From the NCBI GenBank assembly GCA_026785815.1, contig JAJAZH010000136.1:1-10560 (forward strand): a stretch of DNA of 10,560 bases. The letters run 5' to 3'. How positions within the stretch are numbered: the stretch's first letter is position 1; the number at the start of each line of letters is the position of its first letter. The position numbers and the translations under genes are program-made. The DNA is from Ramlibacter sp. (GTDB lineage Bacteria; Pseudomonadota; Gammaproteobacteria; Burkholderiales; Burkholderiaceae_C). The notes under the pieces were generated by a model. The model was not told the origin of the DNA. It saw only the letters and a program-made list of their open reading frames with translations, and made no database searches. Below, in pieces: positions 1-10,439 of this stretch.

Positions 1-587
1 GCATAGCTCGAAGGCGTCGTCGCCAGCCGCACCGACTCGGCCCGCAGCTGGGGAAAGTTCACCGCCGCGGCCAGTGCCGCAATCGCCACCAGCGCCAGCC
101 AGCCCGCGAACACGCTCCAGCGACCGAGCAAGGCCGACAGCGGCGCCAGCCGGTCCAGCAGCCGCGTCGGATCGAACAGCTTCAGGCGCAGCATCATCGG
201 ATTGATGAAGGCCCGGCGCTTGCGCTGGACTTCCTCGGTGCGGCGCGAGAACAGCAGCGACAGGTACGGCGTGGCGTCGAACTGCACCATGCCGGCGCGA
301 AACAGCTGCGCCAGCAGCCGCAGGATGTCGTCCTGGGTCGGCGCGTCGTCGCCGTCGCGTTCCAGCAGCAGTTGCCACAGGTTCTCGACGCTGGCGTTGC
401 CGTTGCAGCGGCCGGCAAAGGCATAAGCCATCGGATTGAGGCGCAACTGGCGGCCGGAGCCCGGCTCGACCAGCACATGCCAGACCTGGTCGCGCACCTC
501 GTGGCGCACGATCTTGAGGCCTGCCACCAGGCTGGGCTTCAGGGGCGCGACGCGATACCAGGAGCCGCTGACCAGCGGCGCGGTCAT
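1..587 (-). CDS. Membrane metallopeptidase-like protein of the M50/YydH type, N-terminal part only
   Basis: This is the first 195 codons of a protein whose 3' end lies beyond base 1. The start at 587 is set by an ATGA overlap with the stop of the upstream adaptor gene. Residues about 15-110 read like the PqqD-like lead domain of this family (WHVLVEPGSGRQLRLNPMAY, then a segment of the type ENLWQLLLERDGDD). Next comes a signature of the type INPMMLRLKLFDPTRLLDRL, and then a membrane segment at about residues 155-176. From family knowledge, the zinc-binding HExxH helix should follow shortly after, but it is outside the window, so protease activity is not shown. Such proteins are commonly encoded beside HlyD-type adaptors, as here, and may process or help export a peptide or surface protein. 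The alternative is a catalytically inactive membrane partner of the adaptor. Confidence 0.75.
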   Translation of the reverse strand, partial: MTAPLVSGSWYRVAPLKPSLVAGLKIVRHEVRDQVWHVLVEPGSGRQLRLNPMAYAFAGRCNGNASVENLWQLLLERDGDDAPTQDDILRLLAQLFRAGMVQFDATPYLSLLFSRRTEEVQRKRRAFINPMMLRLKLFDPTRLLDRLAPLSALLGRWSVFAGWLALVAIAALAAAVNFPQLRAESVRLATTPSSY

Positions 588-1972
588 AGCGCCACGGTCC
601 ACAGCGCCAGCCGCAGCCAGGCCGCGGCGCGATGGAACAGCAGCCAGCCCAGGCTGCGCTCGCCCACCTCGATCTTCGCCACGCCGCTCAGGCCGGGCCG
701 CAGGTTGGCCTGGGCCTGGTCGGGCGAGGCCTCGACTTCGAAGTAGTTGCGGCCGTCGGCGGCGGTTGCCACTGGCACGATGCGGCGGGTGGTGAAGCCC
801 AACGGCGCTTCCGGCCGGGCCGCCAGCGCCAGCTGGCCCTTCTGGCCGGGCCGGATCGCGGCGATGTCGGTCTCGTCGACTTCGACGATCAGGCGGAAGC
901 TCTCGTTGGGGGCCAGCACCAGCAGCACCTCGCCGCGCTGCACCGGCGCGCCCAGCTTGTCCCGCAGGTCGCCCTTGATCACGATGCCGTCGAAGGGCGC
1001 CTGCAGCCGGGTGCGTTCGAGCTGGGATTCGGTCAGCGTCAGCAGCGCCTGGACTTCCGCCGATTTCGACTGGCTGATCACCATCTGGGTGCGGTCGTTG
1101 CGGGCCTGCGCCGACCGGTAACCGCTCTCGTGCTGGCGCAGTTCGCTCTCACGCCGCTTGCGTTCCAGTTCGAGGTCGTGCGACGAGAGTTGCGCCAGCA
1201 CCTGGCCGGCGGTCACGCGATCGCCCGGACGGACATTCGCCTGTTGCAGGAAACCATCCGCCGCGGCGACCACGGCCCGCTGCACCGAACCCTCGAGCCG
1301 CGCCGGAGCGCTGACCCGCCAGGGCAACGGCAGCGCCAGCAGCAGCGCCGCCACGACCATGCCGATGGTCCAGGCCGTGCGCTTGCGGCCGGGATTGGCC
1401 AGCAGGCCCTGGAACGATTCCGAGACCCGTTGCAGCCAGGGCGCTTCGACGGTTCGCTTCAATTCGAGCACCGGTCCGGCGAAGCTGGCGATGTCTTCGC
1501 ACAAGGCCACCTGCGCCGGCGAGAAGAATTCTCCCGCCGAACGCTCGAGCGTGATGGCGCCGCTGATCATCCCGGCGCACACGATCGGCACGCCGCAGGA
1601 CTGCCCGCTGCCTGCCAGCTGGCGGTGCGCCAGGCTGATCGGCGGGTCCGGCACCGAGGCCGGCCAGGCAACGCTCAGCCGCTGGTCGATCGCCTCGTGC
1701 ATCGCGGCCAGGATCGACACCGCCGCCTGATGCCGGGGGTCGAGTTCGCCGCTCTGGGAACTGCCGGCAATGCGCAGTTCATCCTGTTCGAACAAAGCGA
1801 CCGTCACGCGTTCGCATGACAGCAGCTCACCGAGTTCGACGCACAGCGCGGTGGCCGCCTGCGCCAGGCCGTCGCGCGCCAGCAGCGCGGCCTGGCAGCG
1901 CAGGATGGCGTCCTGGGCCGCCAGCGGTCCTTTCGGTCCGGTGGTGAGCAGATGGGGAGAAGCCGGGTCCAT
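584..1972 (-). CDS. HlyD-family periplasmic adaptor with an N-terminal GAF-like domain
   Basis: This 462-residue protein combines a cytoplasmic sensor-like domain with a membrane-fusion protein. Residues about 38-171 have the length and pattern of a GAF domain (CERVTVALFEQDELRIAG, then GVPIVCAGMISGAITLER). A single membrane segment follows at about 200-217. The periplasmic part has split biotinyl-lipoyl halves (about 228-262 and 322-355, including RLQAPFDGIVIKGDLRD), a charged coiled-coil hairpin (about 263-320) and a beta-barrel region (about 356-436). The C-terminal stretch WLLFHRAAAWLRLALW is hydrophobic. The family bridges an inner-membrane exporter to an outer-membrane channel. No ATPase or TolC-like gene is visible here. 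The start is the only ATG before an upstream in-frame stop at 2009-2011, although no good Shine-Dalgarno sequence precedes it. The stop overlaps the next gene by 4 nt (ATGA), so the two are probably translated together. Confidence 0.85.
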   Translation of the reverse strand: MDPASPHLLTTGPKGPLAAQDAILRCQAALLARDGLAQAATALCVELGELLSCERVTVALFEQDELRIAGSSQSGELDPRHQAAVSILAAMHEAIDQRLSVAWPASVPDPPISLAHRQLAGSGQSCGVPIVCAGMISGAITLERSAGEFFSPAQVALCEDIASFAGPVLELKRTVEAPWLQRVSESFQGLLANPGRKRTAWTIGMVVAALLLALPLPWRVSAPARLEGSVQRAVVAAADGFLQQANVRPGDRVTAGQVLAQLSSHDLELERKRRESELRQHESGYRSAQARNDRTQMVISQSKSAEVQALLTLTESQLERTRLQAPFDGIVIKGDLRDKLGAPVQRGEVLLVLAPNESFRLIVEVDETDIAAIRPGQKGQLALAARPEAPLGFTTRRIVPVATAADGRNYFEVEASPDQAQANLRPGLSGVAKIEVGERSLGWLLFHRAAAWLRLALWTVAL

Positions 1973-2064
1973 TGGGGGGTCGGAGTGGCCCGATTCTCCC
2001 CGACATGCTCATCCGGCGCCAGCGCGCATGCACGCGTTCGCGCCCGGATTCCTGCCGGACGTCG

Positions 2065-3102
2065 TCAGCGCACCACGGGTGCCTGGCCCAGCACCTCGGG
2101 CTCGTACGCGTGCAGCGACGGCAGCCCGCCGGTGTGCAGGAACAGCAGGTCTTCGCCGGGTTTGAAGAAGCCCTTGCGCGCCTCGCCGATCAGTCCGGCC
2201 ATGATCTTGCCGGTGTAGACCGGATCCAGCGGAATGCCTTCGGTGCGAGCCAGCATCTGCACGGCCTCGACCATCGGCGCGTTCGGCACCGAGTACTTCG
2301 GCTGCCAGTAGCCGCCGATGCTCAGCACCGACTCACGCGGCACCGTCATCCGCAGGCCGAGCAGGTCGGCGACCGCCTGCGCCTCCTTGAACACCAGCGG
2401 CTCCTGGTCGGCCGGGTCCCGGCTGACGCCGATGCCGACGATCGGAATGTCGATGTGGTTGCCCAGGAAGCCGGCCAGCAAGCCGCCGTGCGTGCCGGAA
2501 CTGCCCGATCCGAGCACCACCCGGTCGATCGAGACGCCCTGCTCGAAGAATTGCTGCTGCAACTCCTGCGCGCAGGCGACGTAGCCGAGGCCGCCGAGCG
2601 CGTTCGAGCCGCCACCCGGGATGATGTAGGCCTTGCGGCCGAGCGCGGCGACTTCTTCGGCCATGCGCTGCATCGCCTCGCCCATGTTGCTGCCGCCGGG
2701 CACCACCGTGATCGCCTCGACGCCCATCAGGCGGAACATGAAGTGGTTGCCGCTGGCGTGCTCGTCGTAGCTGTGGGGCACCCGCTCTTCGATCACGAAG
2801 CGGCAATGCAGGTCTTCCCTGGCGGCCGCGGCGAGCGTGATGCGGCAGTGGTTGGACTGCGGGGCGCCGCAGGTGACAAGCGTGTCGGCACCTTGCGCGA
2901 GCGCATCGGCGACCAGGAATTCGAGCTTGCGGGTCTTGTTACCGCCGGGAAAGAGGCCGAGCATGTCATCGCGCTTGATCCACACGTTCGGGCCCTTGCC
3001 GCCCGGGCAGGTCTGCGCCAGGGTGCGGGTGAAATTCGGCAGGTGCTCGAGCGGGGTGGCGAACGAGGTGTAGCGGCGGCGGGGGATTCGGGAAAGGTCC
3101 AT
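2065..3102 (-). CDS. PLP-dependent D-cysteine desulfhydrase / L-cysteate sulfo-lyase family enzyme
   Basis: This 345-residue enzyme belongs to the fold-type II PLP family that includes ACC deaminase, D-cysteine desulfhydrase (DcyD) and L-cysteate sulfo-lyase (CuyA). Lys56 in GGNKTRKLEFL is the expected Schiff-base lysine. GAPQSNHCR (Ser83-Asn84-His85) is the substrate-side loop, GSGSSGTHGG (198-207) the phosphate-binding loop, and DPVYTGK (293-299) the conserved late motif. The QSNH form argues against a true ACC deaminase, which usually has QSNQ. Members release ammonia plus sulfide or sulfite from a cysteine-type substrate to give pyruvate. From memory, phrases such as RITLAAAAREDL, SGNHFMFRLMGVEAITVVPG and YIIPGGGSNALG resemble CuyA as much as DcyD, so I leave the substrate open. 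The gene begins only 4 nt after the VOC gene stop and is probably co-transcribed with it. Confidence 0.88.
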   Translation of the reverse strand: MDLSRIPRRRYTSFATPLEHLPNFTRTLAQTCPGGKGPNVWIKRDDMLGLFPGGNKTRKLEFLVADALAQGADTLVTCGAPQSNHCRITLAAAAREDLHCRFVIEERVPHSYDEHASGNHFMFRLMGVEAITVVPGGSNMGEAMQRMAEEVAALGRKAYIIPGGGSNALGGLGYVACAQELQQQFFEQGVSIDRVVLGSGSSGTHGGLLAGFLGNHIDIPIVGIGVSRDPADQEPLVFKEAQAVADLLGLRMTVPRESVLSIGGYWQPKYSVPNAPMVEAVQMLARTEGIPLDPVYTGKIMAGLIGEARKGFFKPGEDLLFLHTGGLPSLHAYEPEVLGQAPVVR

Positions 3103-3106
3103 CCCG

Positions 3107-3585
<479 letters not shown>

Positions 3586-3589
<4 letters not shown>

Positions 3590-4685
3590 GACGCCACCTT
3601 GAGTTCGCTGAAAGGAATCGGCACCGTGCGCCGGGGTTTGCCATCGATGTCGCGGACCGACAGCGCCACAGCGGAGGCGGCCCAGTCGATATTCACGCTG
3701 CCGTAGTGCAGTTCGGTGAAGAGCTCGCCGAGTCGGTTGGGACCGGCTTCACTCGCCGCCTGCCAGGGATGGGTGATGCCGCTGGAAGTGAGTTCGTACA
3801 ACGGATAGGGCGTCCCGGCGGATTCGCGGTACAGCGCGCCGATATGCCGGTCGCCCGAGAGGAACAGCACGCCATTTGCGCCGGTGCTGCCGATCAGGCG
3901 GTACAGCCGCTGCCGTTCCAGCGGAAAGTTGCCCCAGCGTTCCCAGCCATGGCCCTCGACCACCACCTGCACGCCCGAGACGATCAGCCGCAGTTCGGCC
4001 GGCTGACGCAACTGCGCCTCCAACCAGCGCCACTGCGCCTCGCCCAGCATCGTCTTGCTGGCATCGGAGTCGGGCAGGAATCGCTCCTTGCCGGGCGCGC
4101 CGCGCTGGTCGGTCGGCTTCAGTGGCGAGCGAAACCAGCGGCCGTCCAGCAGGATCACCTGCACCCGTCGCCCCTGCGGTCCGAACATCTGCGCGTGGTA
4201 CAGCCCGTCGCGGCCGCGGCGCGGATCGGCCGCGCCGATCTTCCAGAAGTCCAGGAACTCCGCTTTCGATTCGGCCTTGAACGCGAACTCGGCACCGCCG
4301 TCATTCACGCCGTAGTCGTGGTCGTCCCAGATCGACAGGTGCGGGACGCTCTGTCGCAAGCGGTTCATTCCGGGCGACTGCGCGGCCTGGGCATAAGCGT
4401 GCTGCAACTTGGCCCTTGAATAGGGCGACTCGCAATAGACGTTGTCGCCGCCGAACAGGAACAGGTCGGGCTTTGCTGCCACGATCGTGTCCCAGATCGG
4501 CGCCGGCCGGCTCTGGTCGATGCAGGAGCCGAACGCGATGCTGCGCAACGTCGCCCCTGGCGCGATGCCCGCGCCTTCGGGCGCCGATGCTGATGCATCT
4601 GATGCGGTGTCGCGCCAGGACGCCGCGCAGCCGCCGAGCGCTGCCAGCGCCGCTGCGCCGGCCAGCAACTCCCTGCGCCTGGGCA

Positions 4686-4686
<1 letters not shown>
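3586..4686 (-). CDS. PhoD-like alkaline phosphatase/phosphodiesterase, predicted lipoprotein
   Basis: This 366-residue metallophosphoesterase belongs to the PhoD-like group. The N-terminus MPRRRELLAG followed by an alanine-rich core and the lipobox LGGC (Cys20) indicates export and lipid anchoring. The leading arginine cluster suggests the Tat route, which suits a cofactor-loaded PhoD enzyme. Metal and active-site motifs appear in family order: FGSC (52-55), GGDNVYC (79-85), WDDHDYG (120-126) and SGDRHIG (277-283). The start at 4686 shares one base with the pccA stop (TGATG). The reading frame stays open upstream to 5727, but that part lies inside pccA and has no family similarity. The 3' end overlaps the VOC gene by ATGA. 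Family members hydrolyse phosphate mono- or diesters outside the cytoplasm. Its place between carboxylase and epimerase genes has no obvious metabolic reason, and I cannot name the substrate. Confidence 0.88.
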
Positions 4687-6734
<2,048 letters not shown>

Positions 6735-6740
6735 GGATGC

Positions 6741-6747
6741 TCTCTCC
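6741..6747 (-). promoter_or_regulatory. Ribosome binding site of pccA
   Basis: Read on the minus strand this is GGAGAGA, six bases before the ATG at 6734. It lies in the short gap after the pccB stop (TAA at 6768-6766) and supports the chosen pccA start. Confidence 0.85.
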
Positions 6748-6765
6748 AGATTCGGGGGTGGACGA

Positions 6766-8298
<1,533 letters not shown>

Positions 8299-8305
8299 TG
8301 AAATG

Positions 8306-8311
8306 TTCTCC
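8306..8311 (-). promoter_or_regulatory. Ribosome binding site of pccB, deciding its start
   Basis: The minus strand reads GGAGAA, seven bases before the ATG at 8298. This makes 8298 the likely start instead of the in-frame GTG at 8325, which lies in the edge of the hairpin array. The flanking bases (ACACTGGAG) resemble the start of a repeat unit on this strand (ACACCCGGAG). Confidence 0.85.
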
Positions 8312-8320
8312 AGTGTCCCT

Positions 8321-8610
8321 GTCACCCCGGACCTGCTCCGGGTGTTCCTGTCACCCCGGACCTGATCCGGGTGTTTCCTGTCACCCCGGACCTGCTCCGG
8401 GTGTTCCTGTCACCCCGGACCTGCTCCGGGTGTTCCTGTCACCCCGGACCTGCTCCGGGTGTTCCTGTCACCCCGGACCTGCTCCGGGTGTTCCTGTCAC
8501 CCCGGACCTGCTCCGGGTGTCCCTGTCACCCCGGACCTGATCCGGGTGTTCCTGTCACCCCGGACCTGATCCGGGTGTTTCCTTGTCACCCCGGACCTGA
8601 TCCGGGGTCT
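8321..8610. repeat. Tandem array of ten about 29-bp hairpin-forming repeats between meaB and pccB
   Basis: Ten units begin at 8321, 8350, 8380, 8409, 8438, 8467, 8496, 8525, 8554 and 8585. The period is 29 bp except for single-base length changes in the spacers after the second and ninth units. Each unit starts GTCACCCCGGACCTG and contains the inverted repeat CCCGGA / TCCGGG around a five-base loop, CCTGC in units 1 and 3-7 and CCTGA in units 2 and 8-10. The last unit has a longer perfect stem, ACCCCGGA / TCCGGGGT. Units are joined by GTGTTCCT-like spacers. In the transcript each unit can fold into a short GC-rich stem-loop with no U-tract, so these are not standard terminators. The array fills the gap almost exactly, from inside the meaB stop codon to the pccB ribosome binding site. 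It could act as an mRNA stabiliser, attenuator or protein-binding site, or it could be a passive expansion. Confidence 0.95.
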
Positions 8611-8656
8611 ACGAATTTGTCGGCGGGCGTGGATCCCGGGTCAAGCCCGGGATGAC
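8585..8656. repeat. REP-like inverted repeat overlapping the 3' end of meaB
   Basis: The left arm (8585-8610) is the tenth unit of the tandem array. The right arm (8630-8656) reads TGGATCCCGGGTCAAG and then CCCGGGATGAC. Its reverse complement matches the left arm at 20 of 26 positions, and every difference is a transition. A 19-base spacer (8611-8629) separates them. Each arm is itself palindromic. This head-to-head layout is typical of dispersed extragenic palindromic elements of the GTCATCCCGG...CCGGGATC type seen in many proteobacteria. It probably seeded the tandem array, which extends only its left arm. A decayed copy of the right-arm end (CCGGGATGACCA) recurs at 8683-8694, beside the perfect palindrome GACCATGGTC at 8672-8681. 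Confidence 0.8.
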
Positions 8657-9722
8657 CATGCTTGCCGGAAAGACCATGGTCGCCGGGATGACCAAGCCCT
8701 CCAGGTCGAGCAGGTTGCCCGGGCAGACAGGTGCCGTGGGCGGCGCCGAGCAGCTGCCTGGCTGCCGTCGAAGCCGGTAGCTGCCCAGCTTCGACCTGCT
8801 GCGTCAACAGGGGCAGCAAGGATTTCACCGCTGGGTGCCCTCGAAACTCCCGCTTCAAAGCGGCTTCGATCCGCTCCCACATCCAGGCCACCGCCTGCTG
8901 CTTGCGGCGCGATTGAAGGCTACCGTTGCCGGTCTGCAGTTTCCTGAATTCAGACACCTGATCCCAGAAGCTGTCGACGCCGGCGCCGGTGAGCGCGCTC
9001 AGTTGAATCACACGCGGTTGCCAGGATTGCTGGTCGTGCTGCGCGTGGTCAGGATCGCCATGCTGGCCGAACAGCCGCATCGCACTGGTGATCTGGGCCT
9101 GCGCCCGGGTGGCCGCATCGACATCGAGATCGGCCTTGTTGATGACGACCAGGTCGGCCAGTTCCATCACGCCCTTCTTGATCGCCTGCAAGTCGTCGCC
9201 AGCGTTGGGAAGCTGCATCAGCACGAACATGTCGGTCATGCTCGCGACCGCAATTTCACTCTGCCCGACGCCGACCGTCTCGACAATCACGATGTCGTAA
9301 CCGGCCGCCTCGCAAACCAGCATGGCCTCGCGCGTCTTCTCTGCCACGCCGCCCAGGGTGCCGCTGGACGGGCTCGGACGGATGTAGGCGCGCTGGTTGA
9401 CCGACAGCAGCTCCATCCGCGTCTTGTCGCCCAGGATGGAACCGCCGGAGACGGTGGACGAGGGATCGATGGTGAGGACGGCAACGCGGTGGCCCTTGCC
9501 GATCAGGAACAGGCCGAGCACCTCGATGAAGGTGCTTTTGCCGACGCCGGGCACGCCGCTGATGCCGAGCCGAAAGGACTTGCCGGTGTGAGGCAGCAGC
9601 GAGGTGAGGAGTTCGTCGGCCTGGAGCCGGTGGTCGGCGCGGGTCGATTCCAGCAGCGTGATGGCTTTGGCGAGGGCGCGGCGCTGCTGTGCGCCTTCTG
9701 CGTGGAGAATGGAATCGAGCAT
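8586..9722 (-). CDS. meaB: MeaB-type GTPase, methylmalonyl-CoA mutase chaperone, with repeat-derived C-terminal tail
   Basis: This 378-residue G3E-family GTPase of the MeaB/ArgK group loads and protects the B12 cofactor of methylmalonyl-CoA mutase. Visible motifs, numbered from the ATG at 9722, are Walker A GVPGVGKS (56-63), the switch region TIDPSSTVSGGSILGDKTRM (about 84-103), DIVIVETVGVGQSE (143-156), NKAD (195-198) and SALTG (242-246). The core ends near STAARQLLGAA (about residue 328), the normal length for this family. About 50 more residues follow, rich in Gly, Pro and His (GHPGLDPGS, FVDPGSGPG), encoded by REP-like sequence, and the TGA lies in a repeat unit. The start ATG shares one base with the vapC stop (TGATG). 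An adjacent TTG at 9725 is less likely. Mutase lies just beyond the toxin-antitoxin pair, supporting the assignment. Confidence 0.96.
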   Translation of the reverse strand: MLDSILHAEGAQQRRALAKAITLLESTRADHRLQADELLTSLLPHTGKSFRLGISGVPGVGKSTFIEVLGLFLIGKGHRVAVLTIDPSSTVSGGSILGDKTRMELLSVNQRAYIRPSPSSGTLGGVAEKTREAMLVCEAAGYDIVIVETVGVGQSEIAVASMTDMFVLMQLPNAGDDLQAIKKGVMELADLVVINKADLDVDAATRAQAQITSAMRLFGQHGDPDHAQHDQQSWQPRVIQLSALTGAGVDSFWDQVSEFRKLQTGNGSLQSRRKQQAVAWMWERIEAALKREFRGHPAVKSLLPLLTQQVEAGQLPASTAARQLLGAAHGTCLPGQPARPGGLGHPGDHGLSGKHGHPGLDPGSTPADKFVDPGSGPG

Positions 9723-10144
9723 CAAAGAATCTCGAACGCCCGGCCATCCGGCAGGCGGTAACGCGAGAAGTCGCGCACGTCCATCGTCATGATCTGGGTC
9801 ACACCGCTGTCAGCCGCAAGCCAGACCAGCGACGCATCCGCCAAGTCCATTCTTGTCTTTGGCGTTTCCGTGTACCGGCGCATCAGGTCGACCATCGGAG
9901 CCAATGCTTCCTGGCTGAAAGGAAAAACCGAAACGCCGCCGCCGGCCACCCATCGCAGCATGGTCATGTTCTGTGGCGGTGCGAGCAGGTGGCTGGCTTC
10001 GGCGATGCACGGCCAAGTGGTCGCCAGGGACCATTGCTGTTGCGACGCGAGCTTGAACATGGACTGATAGTGGGACGCACGCTTCTGATGCAAGCCGAAT
10101 GCCGCCACGATCGGGCCGGCATCAACCAGTGCGGCCGACGCCAT
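9722..10144 (-). CDS. vapC: PIN-domain toxin, VapC type
   Basis: This 140-residue protein is a single PIN domain, the fold of RNA-cleaving VapC toxins. The acidic metal-binding residues are in place: Asp8 in ALVDAGPIVA, Glu49 in CIAEASHLL, Asp100/Asp103 in MDLADASLVWLA, and Asp122 in IMTMDVRDFSRYR. Nothing suggests inactivation. The start at 10144 overlaps the antitoxin frame by 23 nt, a common arrangement for such pairs. Its stop shares one base with the meaB start, so ribosomes finishing the toxin may restart on meaB. VapC toxins usually cut tRNA or rRNA when their antitoxin is lost. The target here cannot be told from sequence. Confidence 0.88.
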   Translation of the reverse strand: MASAALVDAGPIVAAFGLHQKRASHYQSMFKLASQQQWSLATTWPCIAEASHLLAPPQNMTMLRWVAGGGVSVFPFSQEALAPMVDLMRRYTETPKTRMDLADASLVWLAADSGVTQIMTMDVRDFSRYRLPDGRAFEIL

Positions 10145-10409
10145 GCTTCACCCGCAGTTTCCGGACCAGGGCCTGGCGCGATTTTTCGGTGTCGTACGGC
10201 AGCTCCTCGCCCGCGAATGCCTTGGTCAGCGCCTTGCCCTCGCGCGCTTCTTCCGCTTGCAGGCTCATCATCAACTCATAGGAATTCTTGCGCCCGAGCG
10301 CGCGTTCCACCGCCTCGACGATGAATTGCGACTTGGTGATGCCCTTGCGTTTGGCTGCCAGTTCCAGCTCTTTTTCCAGCAACGGATCCATGCGCAACGA
10401 CACAGCCAT
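10122..10409 (-). CDS. vapB: Ribbon-helix-helix antitoxin, VapB/CopG-like
   Basis: This 95-residue protein has an N-terminal ribbon-helix-helix DNA-binding fold. MAVSLRMD supplies the beta strand, then residues about 9-38 (LLEKELELAAKRKG, then TKSQFIVEAVERALG) form the two helices. The acidic and helical C-terminal half would bind the PIN toxin. RHH antitoxins act as dimers, repress their own promoter and neutralise the toxin. The start at 10409 is supported by AAGGA six bases upstream. A perfect palindrome lies just beyond it and is a good candidate operator. The gene begins 30 nt after the mutase stop and overlaps the toxin gene. The exact antitoxin family (VapB, CopG or similar) is not certain. 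Confidence 0.83.
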   Translation of the reverse strand: MAVSLRMDPLLEKELELAAKRKGITKSQFIVEAVERALGRKNSYELMMSLQAEEAREGKALTKAFAGEELPYDTEKSRQALVRKLRVKHGVGRTG

Positions 10410-10415
10410 GATGAT

Positions 10416-10420
10416 TCCTT
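10416..10420 (-). promoter_or_regulatory. Ribosome binding site of the antitoxin gene
   Basis: The minus strand reads AAGGA, six bases before the ATG at 10409. It lies directly next to the operator-like palindrome, so a repressor bound there would sit close to the transcription and translation start. Confidence 0.75.
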
Positions 10421-10435
10421 GTAATACGGTATTAC
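10421..10435. promoter_or_regulatory. Palindrome, candidate antitoxin operator
   Basis: GTAATAC and GTATTAC form a perfect 7-bp inverted repeat around one central base. The site is AT-rich in a GC-rich setting and occupies the 30-nt gap between the mutase stop and the antitoxin start. Ribbon-helix-helix antitoxins bind such short palindromes to repress their own operon. TAATAC or TATTAC within it could also serve as a -10 element, but no clear -35 is seen at the right distance. Operator function is inferred. Confidence 0.65.
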
Positions 10436-10439
10436 TGTA

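Noticed and set aside
1973..2064. Terminator between the PLP enzyme and the adaptor gene
   Set aside because: Only short weak stems (such as CCGG with CCGG) are present, with no T-tract on the minus strand. The end of the propionate transcript cannot be placed from sequence.
8321..8610. Possible CRISPR array, since units repeat at a regular 29-bp period
   Set aside because: There are no unique spacers. The whole period is repeated with only a few base changes, the joins are about 8 bases, and no cas genes are nearby.
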